From Peptoniphilus indolicus ATCC 29427 (GTDB lineage: Bacteria > Bacillota > Clostridia > Tissierellales > Peptoniphilaceae), in NCBI RefSeq assembly GCF_000227315.1, contig NZ_JH165061.1, forward strand, positions 12,346 through 50,459: a stretch of 38,114 bases of DNA. The letters are read 5' to 3'. Below, one piece after another: positions 8,007-16,431 of this stretch. The notes beneath the pieces are model-generated. The model ran no database searches and was not told the origin of the DNA. It saw only the letters and a program-made list of their open reading frames with translations. The first letter of the stretch is position 1. Every line of letters starts with the position of its first letter. The position numbers and the translations under genes are program-made.

Positions 8007-8218
8007 TTAAAAATAAAAAGATTCCCTTTGATTTATTACAAAGTAGGAGACTCAATAAAAGTATAATATTTTTTATTGCAATTGCATTTATAAATTTTTT
8101 AATACTACTTATAACCATAAATCTTTTAGGAAATCTAGAATACGGAAATGCAGTAGCATTTTGCATTATAAGCGCACTCAACACGAGTATATTATTTCAA
8201 ATGTTAAATAAAAAATAA
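7997..8218 (+). CDS. Small two-helix membrane ORF without a standard start codon
   Basis: After TAG 7994-7996 the frame is open to TAA 8216-8218. It encodes a basic N-terminal stretch (KNKKIPF, SRRLNKS), a long hydrophobic helix (IIFFIAIAFINFLILLITI), a short polar loop and a second helix (AVAFCIISALNTSILF), ending in LNKK. This is a typical small membrane protein, but the only ATG is seven codons from the end, and no GTG, TTG or CTG precedes it in frame. An AGGAGA (8045-8050) is followed at 8063 by ATA, one base away from ATG, which would give a 51-residue protein. The stop is 9 bases before the next gene. It may be decayed, use a rare start, or be sequence-damaged. I do not recognise the family. 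Confidence 0.4.
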   Translation, partial: GILFKNKKIPFDLLQSRRLNKSIIFFIAIAFINFLILLITINLLGNLEYGNAVAFCIISALNTSILFQMLNKK

Positions 8219-8227
8219 GGTGAGAAT

Positions 8228-8749
8228 ATGAAAATTAGAGACGAATATTATTTAGAAGAAAATTTTGCAGTAAATTTTATTTCAGAAATTTTAGAATATG
8301 AGGGAAGTTCTTTTGTACATGATGAAATTGTATATGTTTTGATACAAAAATTAACGGTTGGAAATAAAAGCTTAACTGAACTCTTCGAGCTTCTAAATCT
8401 TGAAAAAGCGCTTGAATTTGTTATTGAACTTGCAAAAAATGAAAGAAATTTAAGTGAAAATTTAATTTCAGAAATCAATAGAATACTTTTGATAGACATC
8501 TTGCCGGGTGGTATTTATCGTACTCACAACAACATTGGCGGAGTTGATTTCACAGAAATACAAGAGCAGATGAGCTATTTGTTAAACGACTTTTTAAATT
8601 CAGATGAAATCAAATCAGCAGATTGGTTCTTTGAAAACTTTATGGAAATTAAACCTTTCAATTACAGAAACTTAGCCACAGCTGCAATAATCCACATATT
8701 CATAAGTTTAAAACTTGGAGATATCCCTAAACTACTTAGTGAAATTTAA
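8228..8749 (+). CDS. Degenerate Fic-fold protein lacking the catalytic motif
   Basis: Fic enzymes transfer AMP or related groups from nucleotides to proteins, using the motif HPFx(D/E)GNGR. This 173-residue protein follows the Fic outline. An EYEGS segment near residues 23-27 recalls the N-terminal inhibitory-helix motif (xIEGN). Then come ALEFVIELAKNERNLSENLI, an EINRILL helix (usually EIHRLL), GGIYRTHNNIGG (usually GxYRxxNVxIGG), and a helix-loop-helix where the catalytic loop should be. There it reads KPFNYRNLAT at 142-151: H, the acidic residue, both G and R are replaced, while PF, N and T remain. It is intact but almost surely not an AMP-transferase. AAGGTG lies 6 bases before the ATG. 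It sits between two unknown genes on the plus strand. Confidence 0.7.
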   Translation: MKIRDEYYLEENFAVNFISEILEYEGSSFVHDEIVYVLIQKLTVGNKSLTELFELLNLEKALEFVIELAKNERNLSENLISEINRILLIDILPGGIYRTHNNIGGVDFTEIQEQMSYLLNDFLNSDEIKSADWFFENFMEIKPFNYRNLATAAIIHIFISLKLGDIPKLLSEI

Positions 8750-8752
8750 GGA

Positions 8753-9529
8753 GTGATACAAACGAAAAAATTAGCTTATTGTTTTGTTTTTATAATTTTC
8801 CTCCTAATTGTAGGATGTAACAAAAATAAAAATAAATTTGAAATTATATTCGAATCCAAAGAAAATTTTTCTGAAAAATTATATACTTCAAAAGAAAATT
8901 ATAGTGTTTATTCACACAATGGCACAGTATATGTAATGCTGAATGGTGAAAAACTCCTATTAAAAGATGCATTAGAACAAGACAAAATATCCATGGATGA
9001 AATACTTGAAAAAGCCAAAAATGATTTCAACCCTAATACACTTTCCAAATATTCTTACTCTGATGGAGGCAGCCAAGAATATCCCTATAAAACTTATACT
9101 TTAATTAATTTTAATACCCTTGATGGAAATAATGATATATATTTTGCTCCTCCCAAAACTACTATAAACGATATAGAACAAAATAATGAAATGGATATTT
9201 ATTTTGAAGAAGCTGATAATGGATTAAAATTATTACATCAAAAAGATGAATTTACAAACTTCAACACATTTTCATATAATGGTATAGTGAGCATAGTGTA
9301 TACTCAAAAAATCTTGCCTATTGAAGATGCTATAAAAGAAGGATTAGACATGTCTTTTGTGTACTATAAAATAGAGCGTCGAGATTTCCAAAAAAGAGAA
9401 GATGAAATAAAAACTTATAAAAATAATTTCAAAATCTATCCTTATCATAATTATAAAGAAATAAAATTTATAGATGGTGATTTGTACTTTGTTCCTAAAA
9501 ATTTTTCTTTGAATGAAATAGAAAATTAA
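8753..9529 (+). CDS. Lipoprotein with two tandem copies of an unrecognised domain
   Basis: The product (258 residues from GTG 8753) has a basic start, a hydrophobic core and a lipobox IVGC with lipidated C22, so it should be anchored on the outer face of the membrane. Residues about 49-141 and 168-256 look like repeats: NYSVYSHNGTVYV and NFNTFSYNGIVSI; DALEQDKISMDEI and DAIKEGLDMSFV; YPYKTY and YPYHNY; DIYFAPPKTTINDIE and DLYFVPKNFSLNEIE. I do not know the domain. The start is awkward: AAGGAG (8748-8753) overlaps the GTG. The codon at the right distance (8 bases, 8762) is ACG, where ATG would give a textbook MKKLAY signal peptide. It follows the Fic-like gene by 3 bases and ends at the terminator at 9602. 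Confidence 0.7.
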   Translation: MIQTKKLAYCFVFIIFLLIVGCNKNKNKFEIIFESKENFSEKLYTSKENYSVYSHNGTVYVMLNGEKLLLKDALEQDKISMDEILEKAKNDFNPNTLSKYSYSDGGSQEYPYKTYTLINFNTLDGNNDIYFAPPKTTINDIEQNNEMDIYFEEADNGLKLLHQKDEFTNFNTFSYNGIVSIVYTQKILPIEDAIKEGLDMSFVYYKIERRDFQKREDEIKTYKNNFKIYPYHNYKEIKFIDGDLYFVPKNFSLNEIEN

Positions 9530-9601
9530 ATAATAATATTTAGAACATACTAAATTTAAATTAAAAAATACAAAAATAGTAGTGTTAAATTAATCATTAT
9601 T

Positions 9602-9634
9602 AAACCCAACCTATTCTAAATATAGACTGGGTTT
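9602..9634 (+). terminator. Terminator between convergent genes
   Basis: Arms AAACCCA (9602-9608) and TGGGTTT (9628-9634), with an inner CTAT/ATAG pairing, are followed by TTTTCATTTTT region bases on the plus strand. It ends the lipoprotein transcript and may also serve the methyltransferase gene from the other side. Confidence 0.75.
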
Positions 9635-9640
9635 TCATTT

Positions 9641-10393
9641 TTATAACTTAATAGACTTTGTTGCAATATAAGTCTTTATATTCATCTTATGCAATCTTCC
9701 AAATCCATTAGTGTCTTCATACAAATCCACTAGTGTAAAGCCAGCTTTCAATTGACCGCCTATCTGCTCTTCCATACTATGAGAAAATTGCATGCCACAA
9801 TTTTCTTTTTCCATAAACTGTCTTGCTTTCTCATCGGCAATTGGGTCAAAAGGCATTGGCCATATTATTTTTTCTTCTTTTTCATCAACTATGTAGTTAA
9901 TTTCATTCCCTAATCCCGATAATAAAACTCCTCCCTTTTTTAAAACTCTATAAGCTTCATTAAAAACGTGTTGCACATCTTTAATATAACAGTTTGAAAC
10001 GGGATGAAATACAATATCAAAAGTCTCGTCTTCAAAAGGCAATCTCTTCGTCATATCCCCTTGTATTGCTTCAATTCTGTATCCTTCTATTTTTGCAAAT
10101 TCAATTTCAGTTTCAATTTGTTTTGTAGAATAGTCAAGCACGGTACACTCTGCTCCAAGAGCCGTTAATATTGGCATCTGCTGTCCGCCACCAGCTGCCA
10201 ATCCAAGGATTTTTTTGCCTCTTAAATCCCCGAACCACTCTTTCGGCACATTTATTGTCGGAGTCAACAATACATTAAATATTCCATTTTTAGCATCTAC
10301 AAATTGTTGATGAGTTATTCGTTTTCCCCATTCCCAACCTTCCTCAACCCATCTATCTATAGTTTCTTTGTTTATATCTTGATACGATTTCAT
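9641..10393 (-). CDS. Class I SAM-dependent methyltransferase
   Basis: The 250-residue protein has a Methyltransf_11-type fold. Motif I is KILGLAAGGGQQMPIL near residue 70, with an acidic residue after strand 2 (CTVLDYS). The EAIQGDMTKRLPFEDETFDIVF block forms motifs II and III, and AYRVLKKGGVLLSG is the post-motif strand. The N-terminal WVEEGWEWGKRITHQQF extension and the C-terminal cap vary among relatives and probably choose the substrate, which is unknown. The ATG has AGGAG upstream. It appears to be transcribed alone. Confidence 0.88.
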   Translation of the reverse strand: MKSYQDINKETIDRWVEEGWEWGKRITHQQFVDAKNGIFNVLLTPTINVPKEWFGDLRGKKILGLAAGGGQQMPILTALGAECTVLDYSTKQIETEIEFAKIEGYRIEAIQGDMTKRLPFEDETFDIVFHPVSNCYIKDVQHVFNEAYRVLKKGGVLLSGLGNEINYIVDEKEEKIIWPMPFDPIADEKARQFMEKENCGMQFSHSMEEQIGGQLKAGFTLVDLYEDTNGFGRLHKMNIKTYIATKSIKL

Positions 10394-10466
10394 AATTTTC
10401 TCCTAATCTATCTTATACAAATTATTTTATCTAATATTTGCAGTAACTTCAATTTTACTATAATAC

Positions 10467-10502
10467 AAGACCCTCTCTACTTATTTTCGTAAAGAGGATC
10501 TT
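10467..10502 (-). terminator. Probable terminator of ppsA
   Basis: Ten-base arms (AAGACCCTCT at 10467 and AGAGGATCTT at 10493), with one mispair that becomes a G-U pair in the minus-strand RNA, lie 10 bases past the ppsA stop. The following bases are only moderately T-rich. Confidence 0.6.
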
Positions 10503-10511
10503 AATTATATC

Positions 10512-12854
10512 TTATAAATTTCTAAGTTTCTTTAAAATAAGCTTTTGCTCTACACTTGCAACAAGACGTCTTGTATACTCAACAGTGTCCGGATTTACAC
10601 TCATTGATGTAACGCCACACTCTACAAGGTACTCTGCAAGCTCAGGATATTGACTTGGACCTTGGCCACATATTGAACAAGTTATTCCCTTCTTGTTTGC
10701 TGCATCGATTATTATCTTCAAAGCTCTCTTAACCGGTTCATTTCTTTCATCAAAATATCCCATGTTGTTTAACACACCTGAATCTCTGTCAGCGCCCATT
10801 ACAAGTTGTGTCAAGTCATTTGAACCTATTGAAAAACCATCTACAAGTTCTGCAAATTCTTCTGCTTGGAATACAACAGCTGGAACTTCTGCCATTATCC
10901 AAATTTTAAAATTCTTAGATTGTTTCAATCCTTCAGAAGCCATAATCTCTTTTACAGTAACTAATTCTTCAGTAGTTCTAACAAATGGAAGCATTGCAAT
11001 TACATTTGTTAGCCCAAATTCTTCTCTAACTTTTTTCATTGCACGACATTCAAGTCTAAATCCTTCTTCATATTCAGGAGAGATATATCTTGAAACCCCT
11101 CTCCAACCAATCATTGGATTTGCTTCTATAGGTTCAACTTCGTCTCCGCCCTTTAAACCTCTAAATTCGTTAGTTCTAAAATCGCTCATTCTAACAACTA
11201 AATTTCTTGGATAAATAGCTGAGGCTACTTTTGAAATACCTTCTGCCAATTTATCAATCATAAGTTGCTCTTGGTGTGTTTTCAACAGATACATTGGATG
11301 TGCTCCAATCATATTTGTAAATATGAACTCTGTTCTCATAAGTCCTATTCCGTCAAATGGTAAGTCCTTATATTTTTCAATAAGTCCTGGTTCACCAAGA
11401 TTCATATATATTTTTGTAGCTGTTACAGGAGCTGAAAGATTTCTAAGGCTTGCAATTAAATCTTCTGATACAACAGCTCCGCCTTCTTTTTTCTCTTCAG
11501 CTTTCTTTTCTTCTTTTAATACTTCTCCTTCGTATACAACTCCACGAGTAGCATCTACGGTTACAGTTTGTCCTTCTTTTAACACTTTTGTTGCATTTTT
11601 AGCACCAACTATACAAGGTATTTGAAGTTCTCTTGAAACAATTGCAGCGTGACAAGTTCTTCCCCCTTCATCTGTTACAACGCCGGCAGCTTTTCTCATA
11701 GCCGGAACCATATCAGGATTTGTCATTTCAGTTACTAAAATATCGCCTTCTTTTACAAGGTTTATTTCAGAAACATCTTTTATTAAAATAACTTTTCCTC
11801 TGCCAATTCCTGGAGATGCTGGAAGTCCTTTGCAAAGTGGTTTTAATACTTCTTTCTTTTCTTCAATTGTTGTTATAGGTCTTGATTGTAAGAAATAGAA
11901 TTCTTTAGTGTCTTTATCAAATCCCCATTCAGTATCTTGAACACTTCCATATAGTTCTTCAACTTTTAATCCTCTTTCAATCAAAGTATTCAATTCATTT
12001 TCAGAAAGACATTCTGCTTCAACAAATTCTTCGCCCAAAACTTCACTTACAAGTTTTTCTTCTGTTCCCACAGTGTCCTCTTTACGAACTACCATTGTCT
12101 TTTTAGAGGCTATATTTTTTTCAATTACTTTCTTAGCATTTTTATCTATTACATATTCATCAGGAGTTACCATTCCTGAAACAACCGCTTCACCAAGTCC
12201 CCAACTTGCATTTATCATCATTTCATCTTTAGAGTTGTTGATAGGGTTTGCAGTAAACATTACCCCTGATTTTTCAGAATTTACCATTTTTTGAACAACT
12301 ACTGAAAGAGAAACGTTGAAGTGGTCGAAGTTTTGTTTTTCTCTATAATATATTGCTCTTGAAGTCCAAAGAGATGCCCAACAACTTCTAATATGATTTA
12401 AAAGTTCTTCTTCGCCTCTTATGTGTAGATAAGTATCTTGTTGTCCGGCAAATGAAGCATCTGGCAAATCTTCAGCAGTTGCAGAAGACCTAACCGCAAC
12501 TTCAGGATTTTCTACTCCTATTTCTTCCGCAAATTGTGCATAGGCCCTTTTGATTTCTTCTTCTATCTCAGGCTTTATTTCAGATGAATTTATTTTATCT
12601 CTAACTTCTTTTGAAACATCTGTCAAAGCTTCAACATCTTCCACGTCAAGAGAACTTACTAAAATTCTTACAATTTCATCAAGTTCTGAATAATTTATAA
12701 ATTCATCATATGCTCCTGCTGTTACACAGAATCCTGGTGGCACAGGCAACCCCATGCTTGTAAGCTCGCCTAAATTAGCCCCCTTACCACCAACTTGTGA
12801 TATATCGTCTTTACCAATCTCATTAAACCATTTTATATAATTGTAACCAGACAT
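10512..12854 (-). CDS. ppsA: Phosphoenolpyruvate synthase (pyruvate, water dikinase)
   Basis: The enzyme makes phosphoenolpyruvate from pyruvate and ATP, the entry to gluconeogenesis. The 780-residue protein has the ordered domains of this family. An ATP-grasp N-terminal half opens with SQVGGKGANLGELTSMGLPV and holds VRSSATAEDLPDASFAGQQ near 121-139. The swivelling domain has phosphohistidine H402 in GGRTCHAAIVSREL. The C-terminal PEP-binding barrel has GLMRTEF, SNDLTQLVMGADRD and CGQGPSQYPELAEYL. The start (WFNEIGKDDISQVGGKGANL) and the length separate it from pyruvate phosphate dikinase, which is longer and begins differently. A short charged linker rich in KAEEKK sits between swivel and barrel. 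A strong GAGGAGG precedes the ATG. It stands alone between two terminators. Confidence 0.94.
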   Translation of the reverse strand: MSGYNYIKWFNEIGKDDISQVGGKGANLGELTSMGLPVPPGFCVTAGAYDEFINYSELDEIVRILVSSLDVEDVEALTDVSKEVRDKINSSEIKPEIEEEIKRAYAQFAEEIGVENPEVAVRSSATAEDLPDASFAGQQDTYLHIRGEEELLNHIRSCWASLWTSRAIYYREKQNFDHFNVSLSVVVQKMVNSEKSGVMFTANPINNSKDEMMINASWGLGEAVVSGMVTPDEYVIDKNAKKVIEKNIASKKTMVVRKEDTVGTEEKLVSEVLGEEFVEAECLSENELNTLIERGLKVEELYGSVQDTEWGFDKDTKEFYFLQSRPITTIEEKKEVLKPLCKGLPASPGIGRGKVILIKDVSEINLVKEGDILVTEMTNPDMVPAMRKAAGVVTDEGGRTCHAAIVSRELQIPCIVGAKNATKVLKEGQTVTVDATRGVVYEGEVLKEEKKAEEKKEGGAVVSEDLIASLRNLSAPVTATKIYMNLGEPGLIEKYKDLPFDGIGLMRTEFIFTNMIGAHPMYLLKTHQEQLMIDKLAEGISKVASAIYPRNLVVRMSDFRTNEFRGLKGGDEVEPIEANPMIGWRGVSRYISPEYEEGFRLECRAMKKVREEFGLTNVIAMLPFVRTTEELVTVKEIMASEGLKQSKNFKIWIMAEVPAVVFQAEEFAELVDGFSIGSNDLTQLVMGADRDSGVLNNMGYFDERNEPVKRALKIIIDAANKKGITCSICGQGPSQYPELAEYLVECGVTSMSVNPDTVEYTRRLVASVEQKLILKKLRNL

Positions 12855-12947
12855 AAGCCCTCCTCGTGTTATGTTATATTATATTTTTCCAACCTGTTTA
12901 ATATTATATCATATTTATAATTATGACGCACTATATTTTATACAAAA

Positions 12948-12969
12948 AAATCGTGCTCTCACACGATTT
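12948..12969 (-). terminator. Terminator of the yhaO operon
   Basis: Arms AAATCGTG (12948-12955) and CACGATTT (12962-12969) are followed on the minus strand by a T-run. The stem overlaps the stop codon of the CYTH gene by two bases. Confidence 0.9.
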
Positions 12970-13507
12970 ATTTTGATATGCTTTCTTTTAATTCTGCTAT
13001 CGAAAGAGTTGAAACGTGTTTCTTATCAACTTGAAGCCTGTCCAATATTTCATATAATTCTTCTTCTGAATTAGCCTCTACTTCAACATATGGATGAGGA
13101 TATGTTTCTTCATCCCACGTATCAACATCAAATCTTATATTATTTAATTTATAAGACACTCTGTTTTTTCTTCCCTCTATTTGTAAATCATATCCCATAA
13201 GTTCTAAAATTTTTCTGAGTTCCATTACCTCAGATACTTCAGTTGTATGCTCTATGTTCTCTCTAACATTTTTATCTGTTATCTGTTCCTTAAATGTAAA
13301 ATACTTTTTATGTTCACCTGTTATTAAATTTTTAGATTCTCTTATTCTCAAGTATCCAATTCCATTATTTATTTCATGTGTACTTGAATTTATAGTTATA
13401 TTAACTTGGTCTTCTTCCAAAAATTTTTCAGCACCTATATATATTAACTTCGATTTAAATTCTTCAACATCTAAACTCAATAACTTTACTTCAATTTCCC
13501 TTTCCAT
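12968..13507 (-). CDS. CYTH-domain protein (class IV adenylate cyclase / triphosphatase fold)
   Basis: CYTH proteins form a beta tunnel that binds triphosphates with metal; members include CyaB adenylate cyclases, thiamine triphosphatases and inorganic triphosphatases. This 179-residue protein has the signature ExExK in EREIEVK at the start, the GIGYLRIRES and YFTFKEQ strands that supply basic residues, FDVDTWDEETYPHPYVEVEANSEEEL in the second half, and a helical end. That layout is nearest to the CyaB-like group, but the reaction cannot be assigned. ATG 13507 is chosen, because AGGAG lies 7 bases upstream; two TTG codons precede it. It overlaps the metallophosphatase gene by 17 bases and ends the operon. 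Confidence 0.9.
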   Translation of the reverse strand: MEREIEVKLLSLDVEEFKSKLIYIGAEKFLEEDQVNITINSSTHEINNGIGYLRIRESKNLITGEHKKYFTFKEQITDKNVRENIEHTTEVSEVMELRKILELMGYDLQIEGRKNRVSYKLNNIRFDVDTWDEETYPHPYVEVEANSEEELYEILDRLQVDKKHVSTLSIAELKESISK

Positions 13508-14186
13508 CAACAATCTCCTGTAATTTAAAATCTATATAATCACTTGAAACGCATTTATATAAGACTTCATTTTTAATCCCCTCAAAAACTTGTCTGTGCC
13601 CTTCTGCATGAAGATGCCCATATATGCAAATCTCTACTCCACTTTTTGTCAATAAATTTGAAAATTCATTAGCCGAAAAATCTTGATTATACGGTGGATA
13701 GTGTATCATAGCAATTAACTTCTTACCTTTTTCAGCCGCCTTTATCGAATTTTCAAGTCTTATTACCTCTCGATTATATATTTTTTCATCCGCCTTTTTA
13801 AATTCACTCATATCCTTGGATATCCAACCTCTTGTTCCAACAATTGCATAATCTTCAAAAGTGTGTGAGTTGTTGTACAAAAATTTTGTCCTTTTAAGTT
13901 TTAGTTCATCCAACTTACTTATCGAACTCCACCAATAGTCGTGATTTCCCTTAGAAATTATCTTATATCCCGGTAAACTATCTATTAGTTCTAAATCTAA
14001 AACACTTTCTGAAAGTTTCAAACCCCAACTTATGTCACCCGGTAACAAAACCATGTCATCATCTTTGACCTTGGACTTCCAACTTTCAATTATTTTTTCC
14101 TTGTGATTTATCCACTTTTCCCCAAATACATCCATGGGCTTTTCTCCTATTGGGTCAAAATGTAAATCACCTATCCCATATATCAT
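13491..14186 (-). CDS. Calcineurin-like metallophosphatase
   Basis: The 231-residue protein has the five metal-binding blocks of the family in order: GDLHFD near residue 6, GDISW near 49, GNHDYW near 77, HYPPY near 157 and GHLHAEGH near 190. These bind two metal ions for hydrolysis of a phosphate ester; the substrate is unknown. The ATG has AAGGTG upstream and overlaps, as ATGA, the end of the repaired yhaN frame. It lies between the yhaN-like ATPase gene and the CYTH gene, so a shared nucleotide- or nucleic-acid-related job is possible, but only by context. Confidence 0.9.
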   Translation of the reverse strand: MIYGIGDLHFDPIGEKPMDVFGEKWINHKEKIIESWKSKVKDDDMVLLPGDISWGLKLSESVLDLELIDSLPGYKIISKGNHDYWWSSISKLDELKLKRTKFLYNNSHTFEDYAIVGTRGWISKDMSEFKKADEKIYNREVIRLENSIKAAEKGKKLIAMIHYPPYNQDFSANEFSNLLTKSGVEICIYGHLHAEGHRQVFEGIKNEVLYKCVSSDYIDFKLQEIVDGKGN

Positions 14187-16431
14187 AAATTCACCTTATT
14201 GTATTCAATTCCCATCTCATCTAAAATTTTAGCCTCTCTGTTCATTGCGCTGAATATTATTATTTGTTTTTATTTGAATAGTTATTCAAAAATTTAAGCG
14301 TTTCTCTACATCTTAAATCATCGTATTGTATAAAGTGGTCATCCAAAACTACAGGTGCATTTTTATACATAATTTCTGAAATAGCAAGTCTAATACCTAG
14401 ATATAACTGGTCCACAGTTCCATTGCTTAGCTTTTCAACTTCAACCATCTTTCCAGAAGCTTTATCTTCAACTACAATGTTAAACTTTTCATCTACCACT
14501 ATTCTATCGTACTTTCCAGAAGTTATATCTTTTATAAACTCATTCATAAATTCCACAACCTTTGGTAAAAATACCTCTTTATTTTGCGAATATATCTCTT
14601 TTAATACATCTATTGCTCTATGAATTGCTCGTTGATCATCTTCAAGCTCTTTTAATTTATTTTCTAATATACTAAGTTCCTCATCCACTTCAGTTAGTCT
14701 GTGAAAATTATCATCATTTATACTCATTTTACCTGAAAGCTCTATAAACTCAGCTTCCAGTTCTTCCAATACACTCTCTTCTTCAAACAAATTCCCATCT
14801 ACCACTTCAATATTATGATTTAAATCTTCAATATCTCTTCCATTTAAAATGTGCTCTATAATACTTTCGCTATTTTTAATATCTTGTATTAAAGATTTCC
14901 CTTCATCTGACAAATACTTCTCTCTTAATTCATCAAAAGATAGATCATACTTTCTCTCTAACTCAGCTATTTTTAATTTGAATGTTTCTAATTTCTTTTC
15001 CAAATCAATTCTAATATTTTCTTCTATTTCATTCCTTACATCTTTTTCAATTTCCATCTTATTCAATTTGGAAATTTCATCTTCAAAAAACTCTCTAAGT
15101 TCTTTCAAACTATTTAATCTGTACTTTCTCATATATACAGAAAAAACATTGTCCATTTCCCTTTTCTCTTGAGTTTTTACAGCAGACTGTTTCATATAGT
15201 CACTTATTCTATCTTCAATTCTATCCATTGCTGCCTTTTTCATTCTATATGGATTGAATTTTAAATACGCAAAAAACAATAGCGGTATGGCAACTAACCC
15301 AATATAAAATCTTCTAAAGTAAATTGCTCCCAAAATTGACAGCAATGCCAACCCAAGAGCTATTAACATATATCCATTCAGCTTATTAACTTCAGTTTTA
15401 GAAATTATCAAATCATGGTTTAACAACTCAATTTCCTTAGAAAAATTATTTCTGTTGAGTTCATCTATTCTATTGCATAATTTTTTAAATTCTATATAGT
15501 CTTTTTCTATGTCATCATATTCACAAACCACATCTATGCAATTTCTCTCTTCATTTAGCCTGCTCTCTATCTTGGAATACTCTCTATCTATTTCAATTAA
15601 AGTTTCATAATCCGTATCAGAAATTACCTTGCCTAAATTTTCTTTACTATTCCTAAATTTTTTTATTTTTTGATAATTTCTCTGGTCATCTGATAGCTTT
15701 AAATTTCTTACAAATTTTCTCTGTTCATACAGACTTTGCTTAAGTTCCAAAAATTCTGAAGTTATCTCTTCATATCTTGATAGATTTAATTTCAGTTCAC
15801 TTTTCTTCTTTTTAAGCAGTTCTATTTGCTGATAAAGCTTACCTATCGGAGAAGTCTTTCGACTTTCTCTGCCCAATTCATCACTTTTCTTCTCAAGATT
15901 TTCAACCGCATCAATTAAAGAATACTTTTCATCTCCCGAAGTAACAAAATTTTCCAAACTGTGCTTTAATGTATCAACTTCTGAACCAAGTTTTGATTCC
16001 AACTGTCCAATGAAAAACGAATTGCTAAACACCGAACTTTCAACATCGAATAAATACACCCCAGGCTGTTTTATCTTTGCAAATTTGTTTAGCTCACTTG
16101 CTGAACTCAAATTTTCTCCTGTTGTCATATTGTGAAAATCGAGCTCATACTTATCAAAGTTTCTCATTATTCTAAAACTATCACCATTATTTAAAACAAT
16201 AGAGCCCTTGTATTCACTCCCAGTCCATGGTCTATACTTTTCAAAATCTGAAGTAGTTCTTCTCTGAACACCACTTTTTGCAAATCCATAAAATATACCT
16301 TCAATGAATTTGAATATAGTGCTCTTTCCAGATTCATTTTCACCGTAAATCAAATTAATTCCGTCTTTTAATTCAATTTGCTTATTTTTAAATTTCCCAA
16401 ACGCCTGTAAATTAAGTTCTTCAATTTTCAT
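14183..16431 (-). CDS. yhaN: YhaN-like SMC/Rad50-type ATPase, frameshifted near its end
   Basis: This is the ATPase partner of the YhaO nuclease and a relative of SbcC/Rad50. A Walker A GENESGKST lies at residues 30-38, and a Q-loop FFIGQ near 140. Long coiled-coil arms are interrupted near the middle by two adjacent hydrophobic segments (YMLIALGLALLSILGAIYF and YIGLVAIPLLFFAYL), a YhaN hallmark that SbcC lacks. A signature LSNGTVDQLYLG lies at about 668-679, and Walker B VVLDD at about 694-698. The visible frame stops at TAA 14260-14262 after 723 codons. One base missing from the run of five A (14267-14271) would restore about 25 more residues (QIIIFSAMNREAKILDEMG and on), ending at 14183 in an ATGA overlap with the next gene. 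It overlaps yhaO by 11 bases. Confidence 0.85.

Noticed and set aside
7993-8184. Minus-strand ORF of 63 codons
   Set aside because: It is opposite the small membrane ORF and has no ribosome site; the plus-strand frame gives a much more protein-like hydrophobic pattern.
10512-12854. Pyruvate phosphate dikinase
   Set aside because: The protein is about 100 residues too short and opens with the PEP synthase pattern.
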